Assembly: GCF_001905795.1 (NCBI RefSeq)
Contig: NZ_LIXJ01000022.1
Coordinates: forward strand, 1-64,000
Direction of reading: 5' to 3'
DNA from: Streptomyces sp. CB01580
Lineage (GTDB): Bacteria > Actinomycetota > Actinomycetes > Streptomycetales > Streptomycetaceae
DNA length: 64,000 bases
The notes under the pieces: model-generated
The model's database searches: none
Seen by the model: only the letters and a program-made list of their open reading frames with translations
What the model was told of the DNA's origin: nothing
Program-made: the position numbers and the translations under genes
Shown: positions 17,498-27,903 of the stretch, piece after piece
How the letters are laid out: each line of letters starts with the position of its first letter
Numbering within the stretch: position 1 is the first letter of the stretch

Positions 17498-18139
17498 TCA
17501 GTGCGCGGCCGGTACGCCGGTCAGCGCGGTGACGACCGGGTCCAGCGCCTGGTTGATCTCGTCGCCGATGGACCGGAAGAACGTGATCGGCGCACCGTAC
17601 GGGTCGTTCACCTCGTCCGCCTCGACGGTAGGCGCCAGCAGCCAGCCGCGCAGCGCGGCGGCGGCGCGCACCAGTGCGCGGGCGCGCTCGACGACGCCCT
17701 CGCCGCGCGGGTCGGGCAGGGTGGCCGGATCTATGGCACGGACCAGCCGGGTGAACTCCTTGAGCGTGAAGGTCCGCAGCCCGGCCGAGTGCCCCATCGA
17801 GATGACCTGCGCCCGGTGATCGCGGGTGGCGGTGAGCACCAGATCGGCGCGGATCACGTGCTCGTCCAGGAGTTCCCGGCCGACGAAGCCCGTGGGGTCG
17901 GCGCCGAAGTCGGCGAGGACGATCTCGGCGTTGGACTCCATGGGGGCGCCTTCGTGGCCCCAGGTGCCCGCGCTCTCCACGATCAGCCCGCCCAGCAGCG
18001 GGTCGCCGAGGCGGTCCACCAGGGCGTGCCGGGTCAGCCGCTCGGTGATCGGCGAGCGGCAGACGTTGCCGGTGCTGACGTGGAGGATGCGGAAAGTGTC
18101 GGCCCGCCCCGCTATGCCACGCCCCTCAGGGGCGGTCAA
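17498..18139 (-). CDS. Low-molecular-weight protein tyrosine phosphatase-like protein lacking the catalytic Cys
   Basis: This 213-residue protein has the LMW-PTP fold: a P-loop near residues 20-30, and the general-acid Asp in LPDPRGEG near residue 135. In active enzymes the loop reads C-x-G-N-x-C-R-S. Here it reads S-T-G-N-V-C-R-S, so the nucleophilic Cys is Ser22 (codon AGC) while Cys27 and Arg28 are kept. That predicts a phosphate-binding protein with little or no classical phosphatase activity. The TTG at 18139 overlaps the tsaC stop (TTGA) with GAGG upstream. The gene sits in the prfA-prmC-tsaC group. Confidence 0.85.
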   Translation of the reverse strand: MTAPEGRGIAGRADTFRILHVSTGNVCRSPITERLTRHALVDRLGDPLLGGLIVESAGTWGHEGAPMESNAEIVLADFGADPTGFVGRELLDEHVIRADLVLTATRDHRAQVISMGHSAGLRTFTLKEFTRLVRAIDPATLPDPRGEGVVERARALVRAAAALRGWLLAPTVEADEVNDPYGAPITFFRSIGDEINQALDPVVTALTGVPAAH

Positions 18140-18783
18140 TTCGCCACCTCGAGGTCGGGTACCACCTTGCGGAGTTCCTCGACCGAGACCGCGCCGGCGC
18201 GCAGCAGTACGGGGACCTTGCTGGTCACGTCGACGATCGACGACGGCACGATGCCGGGTGTCGGTCCCCCGTCGAGGTAGACGGAGACGGAGTCGCCGAG
18301 CATCTCCTGGGCTGCGTCGCAGTTCTCGGGGGCGGGGTGGCCGGTGAGGTTGGCGCTGGAGACGGCCATCGGGCCGAACTCGGTGAGCAGCTCGATGGCG
18401 ACGGGGTGCAGCGGCATCCGGATGGCGACGGTGCCGCGGGTGTCCCCGAGGTCCCACTGCAACGACGGCTGGTGCCGGGCGACGAGCGTGAGGGCGCCCG
18501 GCCAGAAGGCGTCGACGAGCTCCCACGCCTGCTCGGAGAAGTCGGTGACCAGGCCGTGCAGCGTGTTCGGGGATCCGATCAGCACGGGGGTGGGCATGTT
18601 GCGCCCGCGGCCCTTGGCGGCGAGCAGATCGGCGACGCCCTCGGAACTGAAGGCGTCCGCGCCGACGCCGTACACGGTGTCGGTGGGCAGCACGACCAGT
18701 TCGCCGCGGCGGACGGCCGACACGGCCTCGCGCAGCCCCGTCGTACGGTCGGTCGCGTCGTTGCAGTCGTATCGCCGTGCCAT
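18136..18783 (-). CDS. tsaC: Threonylcarbamoyl-AMP synthase (TsaC/Sua5)
   Basis: This 215-residue YrdC-domain protein makes threonylcarbamoyl-AMP from Thr, bicarbonate and ATP for the t6A37 modification of ANN-decoding tRNAs. The signature LPTDTVYGVGADA lies near residue 32, and KGRGRNMPTPVLIG and FGPMAVSSANLTG are further family blocks. It is the short TsaC form without a Sua5 C-terminal domain. It overlaps the phosphatase-like gene by four bases. Confidence 0.94.
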   Translation of the reverse strand: MARRYDCNDATDRTTGLREAVSAVRRGELVVLPTDTVYGVGADAFSSEGVADLLAAKGRGRNMPTPVLIGSPNTLHGLVTDFSEQAWELVDAFWPGALTLVARHQPSLQWDLGDTRGTVAIRMPLHPVAIELLTEFGPMAVSSANLTGHPAPENCDAAQEMLGDSVSVYLDGGPTPGIVPSSIVDVTSKVPVLLRAGAVSVEELRKVVPDLEVAN

Positions 18784-18913
18784 CAGCCGGCCTCCTCAAG
18801 CATGTACGGGTATGGCGGGTGCGGGGCGTGCGTGCGGGCGCCGCCGGTCGCGGCCCGGCCGTGCGGGCCGTGGTCGCCGGGCGCGGCCCGTCCCCGGGTG
18901 CGGGTGGCGCCGG

Positions 18914-19759
18914 TCACGGCATGGCCTTGCGGGCGGTGGCGAAGCGCGGACGGTTGTTGAGGTCGGGGTGGTCGGCCGCGTCGGCCCAGCCGCGCTCCTC
19001 GGTGAAGATCCACGGCACCTGGCCGCCCTGGGTGTCGGCGTGCTCGACGACGACGAGGCCGCCCGGACGCAGCAGGCGGTGCGCGGTGCGTTCGATGCCG
19101 CGGATGGTGTCGAGGCCGTCCTCACCGGAGAACAGGGCCATCTCCGGGTCGTGGTCGCGGGCCTCGGGGGCCACGTACTCCCATTCGGTGAGCGGGATGT
19201 ACGGCGGGTTGGAGATGACCAGGTCGACCTGGCCGTCGAGTTCGGGGAGGGCGGTGAGGGCGTCGCCGTGGTGGACGGTCACCCTGGACCCCTCGGCGTT
19301 CTTCCGGGTCCACTTGAGGGCGTCGTCGGAGAGTTCCACGGCGTGCACCCGGGATCGCGGCACCTCCTGGGCGATGGCCAGGGCGATGGCGCCCGAGCCA
19401 CTGCACAGGTCGACGACGGTCGGCTCGACGACGTCCATCGCGCGCACAGCGTCTATCGCCCAGCCGACGACGGACTCGGTCTCCGGGCGGGGGACGAAGA
19501 CGCCGGGCCCGACCTGGAGCTCCAGGTAGCGGAAGAAGGCGCGGCCGGTGATGTGCTGGAGCGGTTCGCGGGCCTCGCGGCGGGCGATCGCCTCCCAGTA
19601 GCGGGCGTCGAAGTCCGCGTCCGGCACACGGTGCAACTCGCCCCGCTTGACGCCGTGCACGAAGGCGGCGAGCTCCTCCGCGTCGAATCGCGGTGAGGGC
19701 ACACCGGCGTCGGCCAGCCGCTGGGTGGCCTGGGCCACCTCGGCGAGCAGCAGGTTCAT
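18914..19759 (-). CDS. prmC: Release factor glutamine methyltransferase
   Basis: This 281-residue SAM-dependent enzyme N5-methylates the Gln of the GGQ motif in release factors. The SAM-binding block is VVDLCSGSGAIALAIA, and the catalytic NPPY tetrapeptide is present (VISNPPYIPLTEWEY). The N-terminal helical domain binds the release factor. ATG 19759 has GGAG seven bases upstream. Its substrate gene, prfA, is immediately upstream. A 130-bp gap separates it from tsaC. Confidence 0.95.
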   Translation of the reverse strand: MNLLLAEVAQATQRLADAGVPSPRFDAEELAAFVHGVKRGELHRVPDADFDARYWEAIARREAREPLQHITGRAFFRYLELQVGPGVFVPRPETESVVGWAIDAVRAMDVVEPTVVDLCSGSGAIALAIAQEVPRSRVHAVELSDDALKWTRKNAEGSRVTVHHGDALTALPELDGQVDLVISNPPYIPLTEWEYVAPEARDHDPEMALFSGEDGLDTIRGIERTAHRLLRPGGLVVVEHADTQGGQVPWIFTEERGWADAADHPDLNNRPRFATARKAMP

Positions 19760-19844
19760 CGCGGTACTCCGTACGGGGTCACGGGCGGGGCGGGCTTTGC
19801 TGGGACCGGCCGACGCATCGGGAGGTCGACGTGTGCGGCCGGTC

Positions 19845-20921
19845 CTATGCTGCGGCGAGCTTCGCGGCGGAGTCGGCGTCGACACACGCCTGGATCACCG
19901 CGTTCAGATCGCCGTCGAGCACCTGGTCCAGGTTGTACGCCTTGAAACCGACGCGGTGGTCCGAGATCCGGTTCTCCGGGAAGTTGTACGTGCGGATCTT
20001 CTCGGAGCGGTCGACGGTGCGGACCTGACTGCGGCGCGCGTCGGCGGCCTCGGCCTCGGCCTTCTCCTGGGCCGCGGCCAGCAGACGCGAGCGCAGGATG
20101 CGCATGGCCTGCTCCTTGTTCTGAAGCTGGCTCTTCTCGTTCTGGCAGGAGGCGACGACACCGGTCGGCAGGTGCGTGATGCGGACCGCGGAGTCCGTGG
20201 TGTTGACGGACTGGCCGCCGGGTCCGGAGGAGCGGTAGACGTCGATGCGCAGGTCGTTGGCGTGGATCTCGATGTCGACCTCCTCCGCCTCGGGAGTGAC
20301 GAGCACCCCGGCGGCGGAGGTGTGGATGCGGCCCTGGGACTCGGTGGAGGGCACGCGCTGCACGCGGTGCACGCCGCCCTCGTACTTGAGGCGGGCCCAG
20401 ACGCCCTGGCCGGGCTCGGTGGCGCCGTTGCCGCCCTTGGTCTTCACCGCGACCTGCACGTCCTTGTAGCCGCCGAGCTCGGACTCGGTGGAGTCGATGA
20501 TCTCGGTCTTCCAGCCGACGCGCTCGGCGTAGCGCAGGTACATCCGCAGCAGGTCACCGGCGAACAGGGCGGACTCGTCGCCCCCGGCGCCCGCCTTGAT
20601 CTCCAGGAGCACGTCCTTGTCGTCGCTGGGGTCGCGCGGGACCAGCAGGAGGCGGAGCTTCTCGGTGAGCTCCTCGCGCTGCTGCTCCAGATCCTTGACC
20701 TCCGCGGCGAAGTCGGGGTCGTCGGCGGCCAGTTCGCGGGCCGTCCCGATGTCGTCGCCGACCTGCTTCCAGGAGCGGTACGTGGCGACGATCGGAGTCA
20801 ACTCGGCGTAGCGCTTGTTCAGCTTGCGCGCGTTGGCCTGGTCGGCGTGGACCGCCGGGTCCGCGAGCTTCTTCTCCAGATCGGTCTGCTCACCGATCAG
20901 TTCCTCGACGGCCTCGAACAT
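19845..20921 (-). CDS. prfA: Peptide chain release factor 1
   Basis: This 358-residue RF1 reads UAA and UAG. The stop-codon-reading PxT tripeptide is PST in VPSTESQGR, and the peptidyl-tRNA hydrolysis GGQ lies in SSGPGGQSVNTTDS. The Gln is the target of the neighbouring PrmC. Length and start are typical. Confidence 0.97.
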   Translation of the reverse strand: MFEAVEELIGEQTDLEKKLADPAVHADQANARKLNKRYAELTPIVATYRSWKQVGDDIGTARELAADDPDFAAEVKDLEQQREELTEKLRLLLVPRDPSDDKDVLLEIKAGAGGDESALFAGDLLRMYLRYAERVGWKTEIIDSTESELGGYKDVQVAVKTKGGNGATEPGQGVWARLKYEGGVHRVQRVPSTESQGRIHTSAAGVLVTPEAEEVDIEIHANDLRIDVYRSSGPGGQSVNTTDSAVRITHLPTGVVASCQNEKSQLQNKEQAMRILRSRLLAAAQEKAEAEAADARRSQVRTVDRSEKIRTYNFPENRISDHRVGFKAYNLDQVLDGDLNAVIQACVDADSAAKLAAA

Positions 20922-21020
20922 CTTCGGGCTCCTGGTTCCTTCAATCGGACGTGCCTGCTGGACGGCGTGCCGCCGTCCGGGCGGGGGTACGGGGACGTGT
21001 CGTACCCCGAGCCGGAAAAC

Positions 21021-21062
21021 GCCGGTCTCGGCGCCCCCGGGAAGAGGGCGCCGAGAACCGGC
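21021..21062 (-). terminator. Hairpin between rpmE and prfA
   Basis: A long inverted repeat (21021-21036 against 21046-21062, sharing GCCGGTtCTCGGCGCCC apart from one extra A) lies just after the rpmE stop on the minus strand. It probably terminates or attenuates before prfA. Confidence 0.75.
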
Positions 21063-21073
21063 GCAGTGGCTCG

Positions 21074-21298
21074 CTACTTGCTGGCGGAGCCGGCAGCCTT
21101 GCCGAAGCGGGCCTCGAAGCGGGCCACGCGGCCACCGGTGTCGAGGATCTTCTGCTTGCCCGTGTAGAACGGGTGGCACGCGGAGCAGACTTCGGCGCGG
21201 ATGGTGCCGCCCTCGATGGTGCTCCGGGTGGTGAACGACGCGCCGCAGGTGCAGCTGACCTGCGTCTCGGCGTACGCGGGGTGGATGTCGCGCTTCAA
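21074..21298 (-). CDS. rpmE: Ribosomal protein L31, zinc-binding (C+) form
   Basis: This 74-residue 50S protein carries the four-Cys zinc site typical of the C+ type: CTC near residue 17 and CSAC near residue 38. C+ L31 is replaced by a C- paralogue in zinc-starved cells. The start is ATG with AGGAG closely upstream. Confidence 0.97.
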   Translation of the reverse strand: MKRDIHPAYAETQVSCTCGASFTTRSTIEGGTIRAEVCSACHPFYTGKQKILDTGGRVARFEARFGKAAGSASK

Positions 21299-21524
21299 GG
21301 GATTCTCCTAGGTTCGGGAGGGCACCGGGTCGGACGCACGGGATGCGTGTCCGTGAACCGGGGCCGACGGTCCAGTCTGCCAGGATTGGCCGCATCTCCC
21401 AAAACCGGGGGCGGCCCGCACCTATTCCCGGGTCCGTTCCCGCGCCGGGGGACGCGACCGCGCGCCACCGATTGTCACGCCGCATCACGAGGCGTCACCG
21501 GTTCCGGCCCGCGGCGCGGCCGGG

Positions 21525-22628
21525 TCAGCGGACGACGTCGCCCGCGGTCCCCTTGTCACCGGCCGACTTCTCCGTGGCCGAGGCCGGGATCGGCCTGTCG
21601 CCCTTGAGCGCGTCCCAGACCTGCCGGGCGGACTCCTCCAGCGGTACGACGCGGTTCGGGTCGGCCGGGTCGTACTGGACGGGCAGGGTCACCATGTGGA
21701 CGTTCTTCGCGCCGAGCCCCTTGAGGCCGTTCGCGAAGGAGGCCAGTTCCTTGACCGATCCCAGGTCGGAGTCGGTCGTGACGGCCTTGGTGGCGGCGTC
21801 CGCGAGGTCGTACAGCTTCGTCGGGCTGGAGAACACCCCGACGCTCCTGACCTGTTCCATCAGCGCCTTGATGAACGCCTGCTGGAGCTGGATGCGGCCG
21901 AGGTCGCTGCCGTCGCCGACGCTCTTGCGGGTGCGGACGAGACCCAGCGACTGCTCGCCGTTCAGCACGTGGGTGCCGGGAGGGAGGTCGAGATGGCTCT
22001 TGGGGTCGTGGATCGCCGTGGTCGTGGTGATCTTCACGCCGCCCAGCTCGTCGATGAGCTTCTTGAACCCGGTGAAGTCGACTTCCAGGTAGTGGTCCAT
22101 GCGGATGCCGGACATGGCCTCGACGGTCTTGACCGCGCAGGCCGGCCCGCCGACCTCGTACGCCGTGTTGAACATCGCGCGCCGCTCCCCCGCGACGAGC
22201 TGCCCGGTGGTGTCGCCGACACAGTCGGGGCGGGTGACGAGGGTGTCGCGAGGGATGGAGACGACGGAGGCCGTCCGGTGGCCCTTGTCGATGTGCAGGA
22301 CCATCGCGGTGTCGGAACGGGCCGTGCCCTCGTCGGTGCCGTACGCGGCGTTCGCGCCGGAGCGGGAGTCGGAGCCGAGCACGAGGATGTCCTGGGAGCC
22401 GTTGTCGACGTTGTCGGGGCGGTCCTTGCCGAGCGCCGCGTTGATGTCGACGGCCTTGAGGTTGCCGTTGAGGTCGAAGTAGGCCAGGGCGAGCCCGCCT
22501 CCGCCGAGGGCCACGGCCCCCACCAGGGTCCAGGCGGCGATCACCGCTGTCCGGCGGCGGCGGGAAGGCTTCTTGCGGCGTCTGCCGGTGGCGCGTATTC
22601 GGATGCCGCTCCCGTTCTGCCCGCTCAT
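21525..22628 (-). CDS. LytR-CpsA-Psr (LCP) family phosphotransferase
   Basis: This 367-residue type II membrane protein has a basic cytoplasmic N-terminus, one transmembrane helix (roughly residues 27-50) and an extracellular LCP domain. LCP enzymes attach wall teichoic acid-like polymers from polyprenyl carriers to peptidoglycan. Motifs include ILVLGSDSRSG, SDTAMVLHIDK, VSIPRDTLV and GLVRTRKSVGDGSDLGR, whose Arg residues bind pyrophosphate. The ATG at 22628 has AAGGAG a few bases upstream. Together with the WecA-like enzyme nearby it points to cell-wall glycopolymer assembly. Confidence 0.9.
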   Translation of the reverse strand: MSGQNGSGIRIRATGRRRKKPSRRRRTAVIAAWTLVGAVALGGGGLALAYFDLNGNLKAVDINAALGKDRPDNVDNGSQDILVLGSDSRSGANAAYGTDEGTARSDTAMVLHIDKGHRTASVVSIPRDTLVTRPDCVGDTTGQLVAGERRAMFNTAYEVGGPACAVKTVEAMSGIRMDHYLEVDFTGFKKLIDELGGVKITTTTAIHDPKSHLDLPPGTHVLNGEQSLGLVRTRKSVGDGSDLGRIQLQQAFIKALMEQVRSVGVFSSPTKLYDLADAATKAVTTDSDLGSVKELASFANGLKGLGAKNVHMVTLPVQYDPADPNRVVPLEESARQVWDALKGDRPIPASATEKSAGDKGTAGDVVR

Positions 22629-23010
22629 CCTTCTCCTTCTGTTCCCGGCTCCTCGCGGCCACCCCCGGCAGCGGTGCGTGCGCACTGATTCGTTCTGCTG
22701 TGACGACTTGTCGCCACTTCACGTGACTCGTACGACTCGTACGACGTCGCGGTACTTCGTACGACGTCGCGGCATGAAGAAGGGTTGCACAGCGGTTCGT
22801 CACATCCACGTGAGGAACAAGTCGACACAAAGGCCACGCCCCACGTCGGCGAACGGCTGGTGATCCGGCGCTCACCTGCGGTTTCTCGCCCCGTGCAGCC
22901 GTCGTCGCGAACCCGGCCGTCACGTCCGTCGTGTGGCGAAGGTCTCGGACCGGCCGAAAGGACCGGATCGCGCACGGAGCGACGAACCGCGATCCGCGCG
23001 GCCGCGCGAA
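22629..23010. other. Intergenic region upstream of the LCP gene
   Basis: I see no gene here. The region holds the 20-bp-period repeat at 22737-22772 and presumably the minus-strand LCP promoter, but I could not fix a clean -35/-10 pair. Predicted ORFs on either strand have unconvincing composition. Confidence 0.5.
22737..22772. repeat. Short direct repeat TCGTACGACGTCGCGG
   Basis: TCGTACGACGTCGCGG occurs at 22737-22752 and 22757-22772, a 20-bp period, preceded by two further ACTCGTACG units. CGTACG and GACGTC are palindromic cores. The array is 110-145 bp upstream of the LCP start, a plausible regulator site. Confidence 0.6.
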
Positions 23011-23055
23011 ACAGGGCCGCCCCCGTCACCTCGGCGGTGACGGGGGCGGCCCTGT
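23011..23055 (-). terminator. rho terminator, perfect 20-bp stem
   Basis: ACAGGGCCGCCCCCGTCACC (23011-23030) is the exact complement of 23036-23055, with a five-base TCGGC loop. It starts 24 bases after the rho stop. It is a very stable hairpin without a strong U-tract. Confidence 0.9.
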
Positions 23056-23078
23056 GAGCCTGCCGGTACGGTACGACG

Positions 23079-25085
<2,007 letters not shown>

Positions 25086-25497
25086 GAAGGGTCCTTCCCT
25101 GGAGCGGACGTCGGCCTTCTGGCTCGGCGACCGGTTGTGCTGTCCGGCTGCGGTCTTTGCTTCTCGCGGACCGTGCCGGGGCGGTGGTCCGCCGGGGTAC
25201 GGCGGAGGAATGAAGGTGTGCGGGGGTCCGGCGCGGGCATCCCCCTGCTCGGCCCACTCCTGGACGAGCGAGGGGTGTGTCGTGCCGGTTCCGGTGCGTG
25301 CACGAAACTGCTCAGGCAGGCTGCTCAGGCAGTTTGGGGAGGCTCCCGGAGAAAAGGTGGTCCCGGAAAGGGACACGGAGCAACGCGCCTCATGGACGTC
25401 GATTGCAGACTTGAGGTTAACACTACCGGCTCCAACAAACATTCCCCCTCTCACTCACCGGCAATCACTTCTCGGCCACCCGGCCCTCACCTCGCGG
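25086..25497 (-). other. Spacer and probable long leader upstream of rho
   Basis: No gene is seen in this 412-bp stretch. An open frame continues upstream from rho on the minus strand to about 25454, but its composition and the lack of a ribosome site argue against coding. An AT-rich patch near 25410-25450 (GTTAACAC) could hold the rho promoter, implying a leader of over 300 nt. No clear -35/-10 pair was found. Confidence 0.4.
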
Positions 25498-26415
25498 CTA
25501 CGGGGCGAGCGGAAGCACACTCGCGCCCGGGGCGTCGAGCGTGAGCCGATTGGCGGCCCAGCCCTCGCCCGCCAGCCGTGCGACCTTGTCGGCCGCACCG
25601 CCCTCGGCCAGTGCGAGCACGGTCGGCCCGGCACCGGAGATGACCGCGGGCACGCCGTCGGCGCGCAGCCGGTGCACGAGTTCCGCACTCTGCGGCATCG
25701 CCGGGGCGCGGTACTCCTGGTGCAGCCGGTCCTCGGTAGCGGTGAACAGCAGTTCGGGGCGCCTGGTCAGCGCCTCGACGAGCAGCGCGGCACGCCCTGC
25801 GTTGAAGGCGGCGTCGACGTGCGGGACCGTGCGCGGCAGCAGCCCGCGGGCGGTCTCGGTCAGCACCGGCCGGTCGGGGACGAAAACCACCGGAACGATG
25901 GAATCCGCGGGATCCATCCTGATCGCGTGGGCCGATCCGCCGTCCGTCCACGCGAGGGTGAAGCCGCCGAGCAGGCAGGCCGCGACGTTGTCCGGGTGTC
26001 CCTCGATCTCGGTGGCGAGATCGAGCAGCGCGGCGTCGTCGAGCCGGGTGTCGCCGCCGGTCGTCACCGCGCGGGCGGCGACGATGCCGGCGCAGATGGC
26101 CGCGGAGGAGGAGCCGAGGCCGCGCCCGTGCGGGATGCGGTTGGCGCAGACGATCTCCAGGCCGCGCGGCTGCCCGCCGAGCAGGTCGAAGGCCGTGCGC
26201 AGGGAGCGCACGAGGAGGTGCCTCTCGTCGCGCGGCAGGGTGTCGGCGCCCTCGCCCGCGATGTCGATGTGCAGTCCGGAGTCGGCCACGCGGACGACGA
26301 CGTCGTCGTACAGCCCCAGCGAGAGGCCGAAGGCGTCGAAACCCGGGCCCAGGTTGGCGCTGGTCGCGGGGACGCGCACCCGGACGGCGGCGGCTCGGAA
26401 GGCGGGACCGGCCAT
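25498..26415 (-). CDS. thrB: Homoserine kinase
   Basis: This 305-residue GHMP-family kinase makes O-phosphohomoserine, the precursor of threonine. The ATP-binding motif is PHGRGLGSSSAAICAG and the N-terminal block is VPATSANLGPGFDAFG; the C-terminal GHMP motif is ISGAGPTVLAL. ATG 26415 fits family N-termini, although AAGGAG is 13 bases away. In many streptomycetes thrB follows hom and thrC in an operon; here neither is adjacent, and thrB is the first gene after a 466-bp spacer that ends at a repeat element. O-phosphohomoserine is also the substrate of the thrC product encoded at 46942. Confidence 0.93.
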   Translation of the reverse strand: MAGPAFRAAAVRVRVPATSANLGPGFDAFGLSLGLYDDVVVRVADSGLHIDIAGEGADTLPRDERHLLVRSLRTAFDLLGGQPRGLEIVCANRIPHGRGLGSSSAAICAGIVAARAVTTGGDTRLDDAALLDLATEIEGHPDNVAACLLGGFTLAWTDGGSAHAIRMDPADSIVPVVFVPDRPVLTETARGLLPRTVPHVDAAFNAGRAALLVEALTRRPELLFTATEDRLHQEYRAPAMPQSAELVHRLRADGVPAVISGAGPTVLALAEGGAADKVARLAGEGWAANRLTLDAPGASVLPLAP

Positions 26416-26881
26416 CGGTTGGACGACTCTCCTTGTAAGGCGGCGGGGGGTGGTGGTGAAGCGTTTTCTCGGTGACGGCGGACGTCGTGGCGGCGGGGAG
26501 TGGGTTCCGGGGAATGGACTCCGGGAGACCGACGGCCACAATGACCCCTGCACCGCGGCATATGCGGCGGGCGGGTTGACTACAGCTTATCGAAGGAAGG
26601 TTCTGTGGCGACATAGGGCGCACAGGAGGCGCACGATGCGTGTCGCCCATCTCCTGCGCGCTCTCACCCTCGGAAAGGGACGGTTGGGCCGAATTCCCTC
26701 CCCGCGGCGACCGGCCCTCGCGCCGACGGCGCCCCGCACCGGGCCGTGCTCCCGTCCCTGATGACCGCGACCGGCCGGGCCGGAGGGGGCGGGAGCGGCC
26801 GGGAGGCGGACCAACGGCCGGGGGAACGGGCCGGGCCCGTCGACCACCCGGCCCCGGCCCGCCCCGGGCCGTACGCCGGCT
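26416..26881. other. Spacer between thrB and the right repeat element
   Basis: I see no gene. The region must contain the thrB promoter, as thrB has no upstream partner here. The lone AT-richer patch (near 26578-26605, GACTACAGCTTATCG) is the best promoter location, but the boxes are not clear. Confidence 0.4.
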
Positions 26882-27049
26882 CTAGTGCTGTGGCCGGAAA
26901 GGTTTGCCTGGAAGCTCGCGGCGCCCGGTGCGGTGCATCGCAAGGCGGAGCATCGTCCGCGTACTGGACGTACGCGGGTGATGCGACAACACCGCGAGGT
27001 GCCGTGCCGGGCGGTGCGACGGGGCAAACGTTGCCGGGAGCGGCACTAG
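26882..27049 (-). mobile_element. 168-bp MITE-like element, right copy
   Basis: This is the inverted partner of the element at 15-182 and has exactly the same length. It begins CTAGTGCTGTG and ends CGGCACTAG, so the outer nine bases are inverted repeats with one mismatch. Long blocks match the left copy in reverse complement, for example GGTGCATCGCAAGGCGGAGC. A hairpin straddles its right end (CGGGAGCGGC at 27035-27044 with GCCGCTCCCG at 27051-27060), followed by a second GGCACTAG. It ends 27 bp before the HD-domain gene. Confidence 0.8.
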
Positions 27050-27076
27050 GGCCGCTCCCGGCACTAGGGTCGGGCC

Positions 27077-27760
27077 ATGACCGAGAGTTCACGCGGACAC
27101 AGCGCCCACGAGGAGGACGACGCCGAGGCCCGGCTCCGCGATCGCTGGCGGGAGACGCTCGTCGCCGCCCGGCGCGGGGCTCCCGGACCCGATCCGGGGC
27201 CGTACGCGGACAATCTGCTGTCCCGGTGGGCCGAGCCGCAGCGGCGTTACCACACCACCGCGCACCTGATCGCGGTGCTCGACCACGTCGACACGCTCGC
27301 CGCGTACGCGGCCGACGCGGACGCCGTGCGCCTGGCCGCCTGGTTCCACGACGCGGTGTACCGGCCCGACCGGTCCGAGAACGAGGAACGCAGCGCCGCC
27401 CTCGCCGAACGCGCCCTGCCGGAGGCGGGCGTACCCGACGACGTCACCGCCGAGGTGGCCCGGCTCGTCCGGCTCACCGTCACCCACGATCCGGCGGACG
27501 GCGACGCCGACGGCGAGGTGCTGTGCGACGCCGACCTCGCGATCCTGGCGGCACCCCCGAAGGAGTACGCCGCCTACGCGGCACAGGTGCGCGAGGAGTA
27601 CGACTTCGTGCCCGACGACGCGTTCCGGGAGGGGCGGACGACCGTACTGCGTCAACTGCTCAGCCTGCCCTGCCTGTTCCGCACGCCGTACGGGGCGGAG
27701 CACTGGGAGCCCCGCGCACGGCAGAACCTGCTGACCGAGCTGGAGCTGCTCGACCGCTGA
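27077..27760 (+). CDS. HD-domain protein (predicted metal-dependent phosphohydrolase)
   Basis: This 227-residue protein has the HD-family metal ligands spread as RYHTTAHL (near residue 57), AAWFHDAVY (near residue 90), THDP (near 135) and CDADLAIL (near 151). These are the His, His-Asp and Asp ligands of a metal phosphohydrolase. The substrate is unknown; related proteins are annotated as predicted metal-dependent HD hydrolases. The start lies 27 bp after the repeat element. Confidence 0.85.
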   Translation: MTESSRGHSAHEEDDAEARLRDRWRETLVAARRGAPGPDPGPYADNLLSRWAEPQRRYHTTAHLIAVLDHVDTLAAYAADADAVRLAAWFHDAVYRPDRSENEERSAALAERALPEAGVPDDVTAEVARLVRLTVTHDPADGDADGEVLCDADLAILAAPPKEYAAYAAQVREEYDFVPDDAFREGRTTVLRQLLSLPCLFRTPYGAEHWEPRARQNLLTELELLDR

Positions 27761-27903
27761 GGCGCGGGCGCCCGACGACGGGCAGGAGCACCGGACGACG
27801 GGCGGGGGCACGGCCGGCGCACCGCACATGGCGGGTGTGTGACACCTGCGTGAAAGCGCCGCCGGAGGGAATGACGCGACGGCGAGAGCGGTTGTCAGCA
27901 GTC

